A stretch of 64,000 nucleotides of DNA from Ga0077555 sp046154645. GTDB lineage: Bacteria > Pseudomonadota > Alphaproteobacteria > Rhizobiales > Hyphomicrobiaceae. The notes under the pieces were generated by a model, which was not told where the DNA came from, did no database searches, and was given only the letters and a program-made list of their open reading frames with translations. The number at the start of each line of letters is the position of its first letter. The stretch's first letter is position 1. This document shows, in pieces, positions 10,635 through 19,688 of the stretch. The stretch is from positions 38,066 through 102,065 of the forward strand of contig JBJXDZ010000114.1 in assembly GCA_046154645.1 (NCBI GenBank), read 5' to 3'. Made by a program: the position numbers and the translations under genes.

Positions 10635-11138
10635 ATGGTGAAAAAACGCCGTGTCTTCGAACAAGGTCACCGCCGCAAGTTCCTGGTCGTTGTCGACGAG
10701 GCGCCTGAGGTGGAAAGTGCCTTGTACTTTGCTGCCAGCCGCATCGGTCATACGGGCGGCCAGATCGTGCTTGTCTACATCATCGAACCGCAGGGATTCC
10801 ACCAATGGATGGGGGTCCGGCAAGCGCAGCTCGACGAGGAAACCAACAAAGCCAAGGCCTTGTTCCGGCTGTTTCGTCGCAAGCTGAACCTCGGTGGTTT
10901 CGAACAGATCGGGACCGAAGAGGTGATCCGCGAGGGCAAGAAACCCGAAGAGATCATCAAACTGATCACGGATGACGAAGACATCGCCATCCTGGTCCTC
11001 GGTGCCTCGACCAACCCGAAGGGACCGGGCCCGCTGGTGTCGTCGCTGGCGGGCGGCAAGCAAGCCGGCTCATTCCCAGTGCCGATCGTTGTGGTGCCGG
11101 GCAACCTCACGCTGGAAGATCTGAAAGCCCTGGCCTGA
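10635..11138 (+). CDS. Universal stress protein (UspA family)
   Basis: A 167-residue single Usp domain. The N-terminal strand KFLVVVDEAPEVESALYFA gives the conserved Asp of the ATP-binding fold. The C-terminal segment ILVLGASTNPKGPGPLVSSL matches the G-x2-G-x9-G(S/T) nucleotide loop in altered form, and PIVVVPGNL ends the domain. Such proteins act in stress survival, often by binding ATP. The start at 10635 is preceded by an ACGGG(A) stretch. It is divergent from the acyl-CoA dehydrogenase and upstream of the NifU-like gene. Confidence 0.88.
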   Translation: MVKKRRVFEQGHRRKFLVVVDEAPEVESALYFAASRIGHTGGQIVLVYIIEPQGFHQWMGVRQAQLDEETNKAKALFRLFRRKLNLGGFEQIGTEEVIREGKKPEEIIKLITDDEDIAILVLGASTNPKGPGPLVSSLAGGKQAGSFPVPIVVVPGNLTLEDLKALA

Positions 11139-11311
11139 CGTAAGCTTAGGTGGCTTAGCCCAGGCGCTTGGGTCCGAGCGCTTTGACGCCAGCCGCAGCT
11201 TCGTTTAGAAGAATTCCAAAGAGGATGTTTCCCGGCCTTCCGATCCGGCGGGCTATGAAGATCCAGGCGTCGAGCCGGCGCTGCCATCCACACAACCGAG
11301 GAGGACCCCCG

Positions 11312-11875
11312 ATGTTCATTCCGTGGGAGCCGACACCGAACCCCGCCACGCTGAAGTTCAAGCCCGGTAAACCCGTGCTGCGCGAAGGTGCGACCGCTGA
11401 CTACCGGACATCAGAAGACGCCGTCGCGTCGCCACTGGCCAAACGGCTGTTCTCGATCGATGGCGTTGAGGCCGTGTTCCTCGGCTCAGATTTCATCTCG
11501 GTGACCAAGGGCGGCGAGGGTGAATGGCAGCATCTGCGGCCAGCCGTGCTCGGCGCCATTATGGACCATTACCTCTCCGGCGCCCCGGCCATGGACGATG
11601 GCGATGCTGGTGAGATCCTCGCCGATGGCGACTACGATCCAAAGGACGAGGAGACCGTCAAGACGATCAAGGAGCTGCTCGAAACGAGGGTGCGCCCGGC
11701 GGTGGCCAACGACGGCGGCGACATCATATTCCACGGCTTCCGCGACGGCGTCGTATCACTGCATATGCGGGGAGCCTGTGCCGGCTGCCCCAGTTCGACG
11801 GCGACGTTGCGCGGCGGCATCGAGCGGCTGCTGCAGCACTTCTGCCCCGATGTGCTCGAGGTGAGACCGGTCTGA
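11312..11875 (+). CDS. NifU-like Fe-S scaffold protein (Nfu with N-terminal domain)
   Basis: A 187-residue protein. Residues 1-90 are the Nfu N-terminal domain (MFIPWEPTPNPATLKF, then LFSIDGVEAVFLGSDFISV). Residues 110-187 are the NifU C-terminal domain with the cluster-binding pair in MRGACAGCPSS (C-x2-C). It carries [4Fe-4S] clusters to apo-proteins and is the normal mono-copy Nfu of alphaproteobacteria. The start at 11312 follows a GAGGAGG ribosome-binding site. A clear terminator lies 48 bp after the stop. Confidence 0.94.
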   Translation: MFIPWEPTPNPATLKFKPGKPVLREGATADYRTSEDAVASPLAKRLFSIDGVEAVFLGSDFISVTKGGEGEWQHLRPAVLGAIMDHYLSGAPAMDDGDAGEILADGDYDPKDEETVKTIKELLETRVRPAVANDGGDIIFHGFRDGVVSLHMRGACAGCPSSTATLRGGIERLLQHFCPDVLEVRPV

Positions 11876-11922
11876 CTTGCAATTGCCCGAAAAAGTAGCG
11901 GCCTGAAATCCGCGTGTGACAC

Positions 11923-11952
11923 AAGCCCCGCTCGCCACCCGAGCGGGGCTTT
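11923..11952 (+). terminator. Intrinsic terminator after the NifU-like gene
   Basis: A 12-bp stem (AAGCCCCGCTCG at 11923-11934 with its complement at 11940-11951), loop CCACC, followed by a short T-containing tail. It ends the usp/nfu stretch before the nitroreductase gene. Confidence 0.82.
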
Positions 11953-12009
11953 GCTATGAGCCGATAGCGTTGACCGACATCGGACAAACCACCCATGAGA
12001 GGAGCGTGC

Positions 12010-12603
12010 ATGCCCGCCCGCATCGACGATCAGGCCCTGAAGCAGCTCTTTCTCGAAGCCCGCACGCACAACAGCTGGCAGCCGAAAGACGTGCCCGACG
12101 CCCTGCTGAAAGAGGTCGTGGACCTCATGACGATGGGGCCGACCAGCGCCAACTGCCAGCCAGTGCGAATCCTGTTCGTGAAATCGCAGGCGGCAAAGCA
12201 GCGGCTGGCCCCGTTCCTGTCGGACAGCAACCGCGCCAAGACACTGTCCGCACCTGCTTGTGCTATCATCGCTCAGGACCTGAAATTCTACGAGGCTCTG
12301 CCGCGCCTCTTTCCGCACAATCAGACGGCCAAATCCTGGTTCGCCGGTAACGACGCCCTGATCGCGACCACCGCCATGCGCAACAGCTCGCTGCAGGGTG
12401 CATACTTCATCATGGCGGCCCGTGCCCTTGGGCTCGATACCGGCGCCATGTCCGGGTTCGATGCCGCCGGGGTTGATCGCGAGTTCTTCCCCGAAGGCAC
12501 GGTGAAATGCAATTTCCTGTGCAATGTCGGGTATGGCGATCCAAGCGGCGTATTTGCGCGCTCGCCACGCTATGAGTTCAGCGAGATCGCCAAGGTTCTC
12601 TGA
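12010..12603 (+). CDS. Nitroreductase-family protein, RutE/malonic semialdehyde reductase-like
   Basis: A 197-residue FMN-dependent nitroreductase-fold protein. RTHNSWQPKDVPDALL, then MTMGPTSANCQPVRILFV, is the FMN-phosphate-binding start of the family. The string LGLDTGAMSGFDAAGVD and the C-terminal NVGYGDPSG are characteristic of the RutE/YdfN-type branch, which reduces 3-oxopropanoate (malonic semialdehyde). The ATG at 12010 is preceded by GAGAGGAG, so I prefer it to the ATG at 11995. There are no other rut pyrimidine-degradation genes beside it, so the physiological substrate stays open. Confidence 0.85.
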   Translation: MPARIDDQALKQLFLEARTHNSWQPKDVPDALLKEVVDLMTMGPTSANCQPVRILFVKSQAAKQRLAPFLSDSNRAKTLSAPACAIIAQDLKFYEALPRLFPHNQTAKSWFAGNDALIATTAMRNSSLQGAYFIMAARALGLDTGAMSGFDAAGVDREFFPEGTVKCNFLCNVGYGDPSGVFARSPRYEFSEIAKVL

Positions 12604-12729
12604 TGCGCTGATGTAGACGCGCGCGGATGGGTTCGGATTGCCGCAAATTGACATCAATTTGCGGCCCCCTGCCAAGGAATTTCGACAGAGGTCTGTGAGA
12701 CTTTCGGCTGCACTGGGCACGAGGACTGC

Positions 12730-15054
12730 ATGGCAAGGCAGGTCTCGATCTTTTTCCAGGGCAGGGAGTTCTCGGTGGCAGTGGCAGCGACGCGTTATAA
12801 AGGCACAGCTGGCAATGACTTGTTCATTCTGGACAGCGCTTTGCTGGCCAACGCACAGATCAGTGCTGGTCTGGGCTACGACACACTGCAGATTGCTGCA
12901 GCCGGGAATTTCGTGTTCTCGTCGACCGCCTATCGCAGCCTCTCCGGTATCGATGCGCTGGACTTCTCGCAGCATGTGACGGGAACGCTCGAAGTCCGGC
13001 TGAGCTCCTCCATGATGAGCCAGACGGACGCGGGACGTCTCACGATTGTCTCCGGCGCGGGCGGCATCGACCTGCTGCGGGCCGGCAGCTCGGTCGGCGG
13101 CATGGTCTACGTGGCCGGCATCGGCGAGGTGCAACTCGATCACGCCACCAACAACATCGTGCGGATTGCGGACGCCGCCAATGTGCACGTGATTGGCGGC
13201 AATGGCAGTGACACGATCTATGCGTCGGCGAAGGGATCGACCCTGGACGGTGGCGCCGGCAACGACACGCTGGTGGCCGGAAATGGCACGGACACGGTTC
13301 GTTTCGGGACGGGCGATCGTGCCGACGTGGCACAGGGTTTCGATGTGGCACACGACGTCGTCGTCATCGAGGGTTACAATTTCAACTGGATGAGCGAGAT
13401 TCGGGCTCGCCTGCTCGACACGACCACGGGCGTACGTCTCGACCTCGGCAATGGCGACACGCTCACGCTCACCGGCGTGACGGCGGACGACCTCACCGCC
13501 GCCAATTTTGCCGGCGTGACCGAAGGCGCGCCAATCTTGACGGTGGCGGTCGGCACGACAGCGGCAGCGCTCAATGCCATGCTGGCCAATGCCGGCCCAG
13601 GCACCACAGTCGTGCTGGCAGCTGGCCAGCATGTGTTCGACCGCGAAATCGTTATCAGGCATGATGGCGTGACATTCACGGGAGCGGGTGAAAACCTCAC
13701 CACCGTGGTGTTCGACTATCCGGCGGGAACAGGCGGCAACGGCATCGCCGTCCGTGGCGGCGCCGAGACTTTTGTCGGCACGGCCGCAACGAGCGTCGCC
13801 AGCGGCAGCACCAGCATCACGCTCGATAGCGTTGCGGGCTTGCAGCTAGGCGACTGCATTCGAATTTTCCAGGCCAATGATGCGGCTTACATGGCGGCCA
13901 ACGGCTGGCAAGAGTCCAATCCGGATTATCTGACCAGCCACCCGTTCCGTGAGATGATCGTCGCCATCGAGGGCATCGAGGGCAACACGGTGACGTTCGC
14001 AAGCCCGCTTGCGTTCGACTTTGCGGCCGGTCTGGCGCGGGTCAATGAGATCGATCTCGTCACCAACGTGCGCATCGCGGACATGACCGTGACCTATGCG
14101 CTCGGCGAAACCAATGCGTTCGACTTCGCGAATTCGCAACCCGACTTCGATGGCACGGCGGCGGTGCTGCTCGATGGCACACGTGGCGCGGTGATCGAGC
14201 ATCTCTCAATCCTCGACGCGGCGAGCCACGGCCTGGATGTGCGCACCTCGCTCAACGCGACGGTCGACGACATTCTGGTCGACGGCACGCACAACATGGG
14301 CACTGATGGCAATGGCTACGGCCTGCAGATTTACGAGACGTTCGATAGCTCCTTCACCGGTCTCGAGATCTTCAATATGCGGCACGCCGTGTTGTTTTCT
14401 GCCTGGGACGCCGAGGTCGGCAATTTCGTGCACGTGGTCGACACCAACCGTGACGTGAACTTCCACGGCAGCGAGGACGTCGCCAACACCGTGCTCGTCG
14501 ATCGCAGCGTGCTGGCTTATGACCAGACGCAGAACACCGGCACCGGCAATGGCTACTGGTCGATCGTCAGCGACGGCGGCGCCTCACATACAGCGACCGA
14601 CATCTACGGCGCCAACGCGGTGCACTTCACCTACGCCCGTGGTCACGACGCGGCCGATGAAATTCATGGCAGCGATGCCGGCGCCTATCTCAACGGCATG
14701 AACGGACAGGACCGGCTGATCGGCGGCGCGGGTAACGACCTCCTCGTCGGCGGCCTTAACAAGGACCGCATGACTGGTGGTGACGGGTCCGACAGTTTCC
14801 TGGTCCGGGTAGGTGACAACTACGACACGATCACGGACTTCGATGCCCGTGTCGATGGCGACCGCATCGTCATCTCAGGCGCTGCCGGCATCGACAGCTA
14901 TGCCGATCTGGCGATCAGTGCCGTCGGCGATGATGCCGTTATTCGCTACGGCGCCAACGCGACGATCACGCTCGAAGGCGTCATGGTGTCGGAGATTTCG
15001 GCCCACTGCTTTGTCTTCGATCCGACCGGCGACGCTTTCCGCTCCATGTTCTGA
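12730..15054 (+). CDS. Secreted RTX protein with central beta-helix
   Basis: A 774-residue acidic protein without an N-terminal signal peptide. Glycine- and aspartate-rich RTX-type nonapeptides that bind Ca2+ occur twice: around residues 155-195 (GGNGSDTIYAS, GGAGNDTLVAGNGTDTV) and around 660-695 (GGAGNDLLVGGLNKDRM, GGDGSDSFLV). Between them lies a right-handed parallel beta-helix, with an adhesin or polysaccharide-epimerase/lyase look (TFTGAGENLTTVVFDYP, VNEIDLVTNVRIADMTV, HNMGTDGNGYGLQIYE). C-terminal RTX plus no signal peptide indicates export by a type I secretion system, none of which is in the window. Likely an extracellular polysaccharide-modifying enzyme or adhesin; activity not provable here. 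Start MARQVSIFF follows a plausible GGCACGAGG site. Confidence 0.85.
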   Translation: MARQVSIFFQGREFSVAVAATRYKGTAGNDLFILDSALLANAQISAGLGYDTLQIAAAGNFVFSSTAYRSLSGIDALDFSQHVTGTLEVRLSSSMMSQTDAGRLTIVSGAGGIDLLRAGSSVGGMVYVAGIGEVQLDHATNNIVRIADAANVHVIGGNGSDTIYASAKGSTLDGGAGNDTLVAGNGTDTVRFGTGDRADVAQGFDVAHDVVVIEGYNFNWMSEIRARLLDTTTGVRLDLGNGDTLTLTGVTADDLTAANFAGVTEGAPILTVAVGTTAAALNAMLANAGPGTTVVLAAGQHVFDREIVIRHDGVTFTGAGENLTTVVFDYPAGTGGNGIAVRGGAETFVGTAATSVASGSTSITLDSVAGLQLGDCIRIFQANDAAYMAANGWQESNPDYLTSHPFREMIVAIEGIEGNTVTFASPLAFDFAAGLARVNEIDLVTNVRIADMTVTYALGETNAFDFANSQPDFDGTAAVLLDGTRGAVIEHLSILDAASHGLDVRTSLNATVDDILVDGTHNMGTDGNGYGLQIYETFDSSFTGLEIFNMRHAVLFSAWDAEVGNFVHVVDTNRDVNFHGSEDVANTVLVDRSVLAYDQTQNTGTGNGYWSIVSDGGASHTATDIYGANAVHFTYARGHDAADEIHGSDAGAYLNGMNGQDRLIGGAGNDLLVGGLNKDRMTGGDGSDSFLVRVGDNYDTITDFDARVDGDRIVISGAAGIDSYADLAISAVGDDAVIRYGANATITLEGVMVSEISAHCFVFDPTGDAFRSMF

Positions 15055-15520
15055 GAGTTGCCGTCTCGCGCACGCGCTGAGATGATCCCCACGGGCCGCC
15101 GTGCCCGTGGCGGACGCGTGCCTTGGCTGCCAAAATCCGTCTAAATTATTGTTTTCGGGCAGTAAAATGCCCGCGGCCGGGGGAATGGCCGCGGGCTAAA
15201 AGCGTAGCGCCTCTATGGGGGGATAGGTGGGACGGCGCCACGTTTCGGACAAATTCATTGAAGCCCAACTGATGCAAAAATGCAAGCCCTCAAAAAAATA
15301 ATTTTGTGGATTTCGGGACAAATCGTCACCGCTGCCGTCAATGCTCGCAAGTCGGCCGGCAGTCTGGAGCCGCGCGTGAGCGACCTGATGGGCGCATCGT
15401 CGGCTCCCCGTCAGTCACGAACGACACTGGTTGCCAGGGCCAAGGGAGGTTATGTCATCCGGCGTGAAATTGGACATCAGCTGAGGTTGAAAAACCTCGG
15501 GATGCGGGGAGCAGGTTGCC
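15055..15520. other. Non-coding gap between RTX and caspase-like genes
   Basis: About 466 bp without a convincing gene. It holds the GC-rich hairpin at 15169-15196, then relatively AT-rich stretches around 15240-15310 that probably carry the promoter of the caspase-like gene. Short open frames here show no recognisable protein character. Confidence 0.6.
15169..15196. terminator. GC-rich hairpin, possible terminator
   Basis: Arms GCCCGCGGCC (15169-15178) and GGCCGCGGGC (15187-15196) form a perfect 10-bp stem around an 8-nt loop. There is no real T-run on the plus strand; read on the minus strand it is followed by ATTTTA. It may end the RTX transcript. Confidence 0.45.
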
Positions 15521-16909
15521 ATGCTGTGCACGCGACTGCTGTTGCCTTTATGGCTGTGTCTCAGCCTGTTGTTGATGCCAGCCGGCGCCGAAGCGCGACG
15601 CGTGGCGCTGGTCATCGGCAATGCCGCCTATAAGGAGACGGCACCGCTATCGAACACGCGCAACGATGCTAACGATGTGGCGGCGGCGCTGAACCGGCTG
15701 CAGTTCGATGTGCTGCTCGGGGTTGATCTCGACAAGCGCGATATGGAGCGGCTGATCCGGCAGTTCGAGCAGAAGCTCGCCGGCGCCGAGATCGCGCTGT
15801 TTTTCTATGCGGGCCATGGCCTGCAAATCGCTGGGCAAAACCATATGGTGCCGGTCGACGCGCGGTTGGCAGCCGAGGGCGACATCGATTTCGAGAGCCT
15901 GCCGTTGAGCCTTGTGCTCACGCGCATGGAACGGGAAGCGAAAACTTCGCTGGTGCTGCTCGATGCCTGCCGGGACAATCCCCTGGCGCGGAATCTGGCG
16001 CGTACGATGGGGACGCGCAGCGCCGTGCTCCGGCAGGGGCTGGCCGAGGTGAAGACGGGTGTCGGCACGCTCATCAGCTTCTCAACGCAACCTGGCAATG
16101 TGGCGCTGGATGGAGACGGGCGCAATTCGCCCTACACGGCGGCGTTGCTGAAAGAGATCGAGCGGCCGGGGCGCGACTTTCTGTCATCGCTGGCGGCTGT
16201 GCGCGGTGCTGTCCTGGCGGCGACAAAGGGCAAACAGGTACCGTGGGAGCACACGTCATTGCTGGGCCCGGTTTATCTGAACGATGGGCCTCCGGCTTCG
16301 ACGTCCGTGCCAGCACCGAATCCCGGGACCGCCAGCGCGGCGGCAGAGGCCTGGGGGTCAGTGAAGGATACGACGAGTACCGCCGATCTGGAGGCCTTCG
16401 TGCGACGCTTCGGAGACACATTCTACGGCGACCTCGCCCGCAGCCGTCTGGCCGAGTTGACCAAGGCCCGCGCCGCCCCGCCGCCCGCCGCGCCACCCTT
16501 GGGACCGAAAAGCAGCGCTGCGCTCAGCTGCAGCAGCGTTCTCGCATTTCTGCAGGAGACCGGTGCGTTTGGCTCCAAGCCGTTGCGCGAGGCCGCTTAT
16601 GCCGACCGCGTCACCTACTACAAGCAAGGGCAGATCGCTCGCGCCGAGGTCATTCGGACCGCGCAAGACTACGAACGCCGCTATCCGAGCCGCCTCTACG
16701 AGATCGACAGCAAGACCGTGGTCATTCGCGAAACGCCGCCCGATGCCTGTCAGGTGCGGTTCGAATACGGCTACAGTGCCAGGAACGCCACTGAGGAGCG
16801 GTCGGGCCGCGGATGGGCAGAGTACGCCGTCAAACGGCGCGGCGATCGATTCGAGATTACGGCGGAGAGCGGCGATGTGATCACGCGGCAGGTTCGCAAG
16901 CTGCAGTGA
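15521..16909 (+). CDS. Secreted caspase-family (peptidase C14) protein
   Basis: A 462-residue protein with a Sec signal peptide (MLCTRLLLPLWLCLSLLLMP, cleavage near GAEA). The caspase-like p20 fold follows: RVALVIGNAAYKETAPLSNT, the catalytic histidine in FFYAGHGLQ (H99) and the catalytic cysteine in VLLDACRDNP (C150). After a Pro/Ala-rich linker (about residues 265-335) is a C-terminal domain of unknown family (CSSVLAFLQETGAF onward). Bacterial members are called metacaspase- or orthocaspase-like and cleave after basic residues in studied cases; this one should act in the periplasm. It stands alone. The catalytic dyad is intact, so activity is plausible. Confidence 0.9.
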   Translation: MLCTRLLLPLWLCLSLLLMPAGAEARRVALVIGNAAYKETAPLSNTRNDANDVAAALNRLQFDVLLGVDLDKRDMERLIRQFEQKLAGAEIALFFYAGHGLQIAGQNHMVPVDARLAAEGDIDFESLPLSLVLTRMEREAKTSLVLLDACRDNPLARNLARTMGTRSAVLRQGLAEVKTGVGTLISFSTQPGNVALDGDGRNSPYTAALLKEIERPGRDFLSSLAAVRGAVLAATKGKQVPWEHTSLLGPVYLNDGPPASTSVPAPNPGTASAAAEAWGSVKDTTSTADLEAFVRRFGDTFYGDLARSRLAELTKARAAPPPAAPPLGPKSSAALSCSSVLAFLQETGAFGSKPLREAAYADRVTYYKQGQIARAEVIRTAQDYERRYPSRLYEIDSKTVVIRETPPDACQVRFEYGYSARNATEERSGRGWAEYAVKRRGDRFEITAESGDVITRQVRKLQ

Positions 16910-16918
16910 CCGAGGCAC

Positions 16919-16980
16919 TCATCCCTTCAAATGCGCCTTGCTCTCGGCTTTGGTCTTCGGCGCTGCAGCTTCCGAGAGAC
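16919..16980 (-). pseudogene. Short relic sharing the 3' end of the NTF2-like gene
   Basis: Reading the minus strand, the last nine codons before a stop at 16919 encode AESKAHLKG, identical to the C-terminus of the NTF2-like protein at 17639-18109. The DNA is identical over 23 bp (16923-16945 versus 17643-17665) and then diverges. No start or domain remains, so this is a relic of a duplication or recombination, not a gene. Confidence 0.6.
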
Positions 16981-17015
16981 CGGTTGGCTCCAGAATTGAG
17001 ATCGGCCGTCGTGCA

Positions 17016-17312
17016 CTACAAGTCATTCGGCCCCGGAGCTTTCCGAGACGTGTGACGGATATGCAGGATCACGATGGCGTCGGGAAAGCGTGCGAAGTAG
17101 ATCCGATATGGATATCGAGTTGGTGCCAAAACACGCACCCCGGCGAAATCTGTGGGTCTGCTAACATCCGGAAATCGCTTGAGCAGTTGAATTCGATTGC
17201 GAATATGGAGTCGAACGCGCTCGGCCGCCGCGGGATCATGAAGGGCGATGTAGCGGCGGATCTCGGCGAGATCGGCGATTGCGCGCTGATCGAAACGTAG
17301 CGCTAATTCCAC
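17016..17312 (-). CDS. ParE/RelE-family toxin
   Basis: A 98-residue protein. RFDQRAIADLAEIRRYIALHDPAAAERV, then PDVSRPTDFAGVRVLAPTRYPYRIYFARF and VILHIRHTSRKAP, is the typical ParE toxin pattern, with the C-terminal arginines of a gyrase-targeting or ribosome-targeting toxin of this superfamily. Its start overlaps the end of the upstream antitoxin gene by 10 bp, the normal arrangement of a type II toxin-antitoxin operon. Real targets differ between ParE (gyrase) and RelE (mRNA); the length and motif favour ParE. Confidence 0.9.
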   Translation of the reverse strand: MELALRFDQRAIADLAEIRRYIALHDPAAAERVRLHIRNRIQLLKRFPDVSRPTDFAGVRVLAPTRYPYRIYFARFPDAIVILHIRHTSRKAPGPNDL

Positions 17313-17533
17313 GATTGGTCGATGGCAGTTGCGATATCGCCATCAGTCGCGAATTCGCCGCGATTGGCCCGGGCGAGCCCTTCGGAAATAATTGAACGCT
17401 CGGCGTCGTCGAGGAGGTACGGAGTGTTGGTTCCGGCCAAATCTTCAATGAATTCGACGGCCAACGCCTGCTTCTCCGGCGACAAATGCCGGACAAGTGC
17501 CAGGGCCTCGTCTAGAGTGGTGATCTTGGTCAT
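17303..17533 (-). CDS. Antitoxin of the ParE-type module
   Basis: A 76-residue protein starting MTKITTLDEALALVRHLSPE. The N-terminal part is predicted helical, and the C-terminal half (SIISEGLARANRGEFATD) is the region that normally wraps the toxin. It belongs to the broad group of small antitoxins encoded before parE-like genes; a precise family cannot be assigned by eye. The ATG at 17533 was chosen because upstream residues lack protein character. It would bind its own promoter just upstream together with the toxin. Confidence 0.8.
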   Translation of the reverse strand: MTKITTLDEALALVRHLSPEKQALAVEFIEDLAGTNTPYLLDDAERSIISEGLARANRGEFATDGDIATAIDQSWN

Positions 17534-17638
17534 GGCACACACCATACCCCACCCCGCGGCAATTGTAAGGTTGTGTCCGCGCTCAGCACATCTGAGAACG
17601 TTCGGGCTTGCCATCGCACGAGCCCAACCGAAACTCCG

Positions 17639-18109
17639 TCACCCCTTCAAATGCGCCTTGCTCTCAGCCTTTGCCTTGAGTGCCGCCGCATACTTGAGCG
17701 AGATCTTCTTCAGGCGTTCGGGTGCGAAGTCGAGCTGAGCCAGAGCCGAGCCACGGTCGAAAACCTCGGAATAGCGTTTGATCTTGCCACCCTCCAACTC
17801 GAACCGCGAAATGCCCTCGAAGACGACGCGGGCGCCCTTCGATTCGGGCAGGATCGAGTCATAGCTGAAACGATAGCTGGCGTAGCCGAGCGGGCCTGCC
17901 TCGACGACGTCGAAGAACTCCCATTTGAAAGCGGCGCCGCCCTCATGGAAGTGGGCCAGCATCTCGGCGATGCCGTCGGGGCCGGGCTTCGAGGGGCCGA
18001 AGAAATAGTCGTCGTAGATGCCTTTGGCGGTGAACAGGGCGGAGAGACCGCGGCCGTTGTTGCTCTCGACGGCGGCGGCGAACGTTTTCAGGTTCTCGGC
18101 GAGGGACAT
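17639..18109 (-). CDS. NTF2-like/SnoaL-fold protein
   Basis: A 156-residue protein (MSLAENLKTFAAAVESNNGRGLSALFTAKGIYDDYFFG) with the pattern of the nuclear transport factor 2-like superfamily: an N-terminal helix, a GIYDDYFFG pocket segment and alternating strands (YASYRFSYDSI, ARVVFEGISRFELEGGKI). It probably binds or converts a small molecule; no catalytic Asp-His pair typical of ketosteroid isomerase is obvious. The C-terminal tail is Lys/Ala-rich. Its 3' end is repeated at 16923-16945, beyond the toxin-antitoxin pair. Confidence 0.78.
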   Translation of the reverse strand: MSLAENLKTFAAAVESNNGRGLSALFTAKGIYDDYFFGPSKPGPDGIAEMLAHFHEGGAAFKWEFFDVVEAGPLGYASYRFSYDSILPESKGARVVFEGISRFELEGGKIKRYSEVFDRGSALAQLDFAPERLKKISLKYAAALKAKAESKAHLKG

Positions 18110-18323
18110 GAGGCAGCCTCCATTGCTCCTGGTCTTTCTTAGTAGTGCCGTCGGATGCGGACAAGCATCTGTCCGGCGCGGGCTGCGCTTTCTGCCCCAC
18201 CTGGCATCCGCCGCGTGTTGCTATGCAGCATCGGCAGTGACTTATGCCGCCGCCCGTGTAGTCAAGGCTTGATCCGCCCGCTAGAGTTTGTCCGGACAGG
18301 GCTGAGAGCAGGATCATCCGCGC

Positions 18324-19502
18324 ATGACCGATCGCAGGCAGGCTGCAAGTGGCGGCAAAACTGGACGTGTGTCCGTCACCAGCCAGACGTCGAATGCCGG
18401 TGCCAGTCGCCACGCCGAGGCGCTGCGCTATCTGTTCGAGCATCACCCGCTTGGGGCAGACACATTCGAGGTGGCACCTGGCATCCTCTGGGCCCGTATT
18501 CCGCTGCCGTTTCGGCTGAACCACGTTAACGTGTGGCTGATCCGCGAGCATGACGGCTGGACTCTGATCGACACCGGCACTGCCAACGCCGAAGCCCGCG
18601 CCATCTGGGAGCAATTGCTCGCCGGCGTGCTCAAAGGCGCGCCCATCGTGCGGCTCATTGCAACGCACGGGCACACCGACCACGTTGGCCTGGCCAGCTG
18701 GCTGCACGATCTCGCGGGGGGCGTGCCCTATCACATTACCATGGTCGAGTGGCTGTCGGCCGCCGTCCGCATCGACGAATCGCGCTCGCCGATCGGGCCG
18801 CATGCGCTGAAATTCCTGCTGGGCCACGGCTGCGATCAGATCACCATCGACAGTTTCCGCGAGGAGCGGCGGCGCACCAACGCGCAGATGCTACCCATGC
18901 CGACGGCCATCGAACGTCTGCGCGACGGGCAGATCCTGCGTTTCGGCGACCGCAATTGGCGGGTCATGGTGTGTGGGGGGCACGCGGCCGAGCACGCCTC
19001 GTTCTGGTGCGAGGACGAGGGCATCTTGATCGCCGGGGACCAAGTGCTGTCCAAGATCTCGCCGATGATTGGCGTCACCGCCTCGGAGCCGAATGCCGAC
19101 CCGCTGACCGAGTATCTGGCCTCGCTCGACCGCTTCAGGGCGTTGCCCGGCGATCCGCTGGTGCTGCCCTCGCACGGGCTGCCGTTTCATGGCCTGCATG
19201 CTCGCGTCGACCAGCTCGACCACCACCACCAGTTGCGGCTGGCCGAACTCGAGGGCCTCATGGACCGGCCGAGCAATGGCGGCCATAGCGCCATGCATCT
19301 GGCACACGGGCTGTTTGCGCGCGCCGTTGCCGATGGCCAGGGCCGGCATGCTTTCTCCGAGACGCTGGCGCATCTGCATCACCTAGTGACACGGGGCCGG
19401 GCCACCCGCCATGTCGACGCTGAAGGCCGCATCACCTTCGCGCGCACGTCCGTTAGCATCCGTGCCGGCAGCCAGGCGCAGCTCGAGGCGGTCTCCGGCT
19501 GA
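18324..19502 (+). CDS. MBL-fold metallo-hydrolase
   Basis: A 392-residue protein with the metal-binding motif ATHGHTDHVGLASWL and later ligands in CGGHAAEHASF and LIAGDQVLSKISPMIG. A substrate-side C-terminal helical domain follows (DQLDHHHQLRLAELE, GHSAMHLAHGLFARAV). This layout matches the large group of MBL proteins annotated as Zn-dependent hydrolases including glyoxylases, with a winged-helix-like C-terminal region. Substrate unknown; CoA-thioester or lactone hydrolysis is possible. The start MTDRRQAASGG is the first reasonable ATG, but the first 40 residues look disordered and a later start is possible. Confidence 0.88.
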   Translation: MTDRRQAASGGKTGRVSVTSQTSNAGASRHAEALRYLFEHHPLGADTFEVAPGILWARIPLPFRLNHVNVWLIREHDGWTLIDTGTANAEARAIWEQLLAGVLKGAPIVRLIATHGHTDHVGLASWLHDLAGGVPYHITMVEWLSAAVRIDESRSPIGPHALKFLLGHGCDQITIDSFREERRRTNAQMLPMPTAIERLRDGQILRFGDRNWRVMVCGGHAAEHASFWCEDEGILIAGDQVLSKISPMIGVTASEPNADPLTEYLASLDRFRALPGDPLVLPSHGLPFHGLHARVDQLDHHHQLRLAELEGLMDRPSNGGHSAMHLAHGLFARAVADGQGRHAFSETLAHLHHLVTRGRATRHVDAEGRITFARTSVSIRAGSQAQLEAVSG

Positions 19503-19688
19503 ATTCGACCCGCCGCGACGAATCGCTCTAAGGCTGATAAGACGGCCACGGGTCGCAGTTTAGTCACATTAAACGGCAAGAAAGCCGGTATCGGGGAAGC
19601 TGTGCCGTTTGCGGGGAGCAAGCGGCAGCGCAGCTGAGCGGCCCTTGAGCTCAGGGCTGCAGGTTTTCGGGCGAATGGCGGACAGCGA

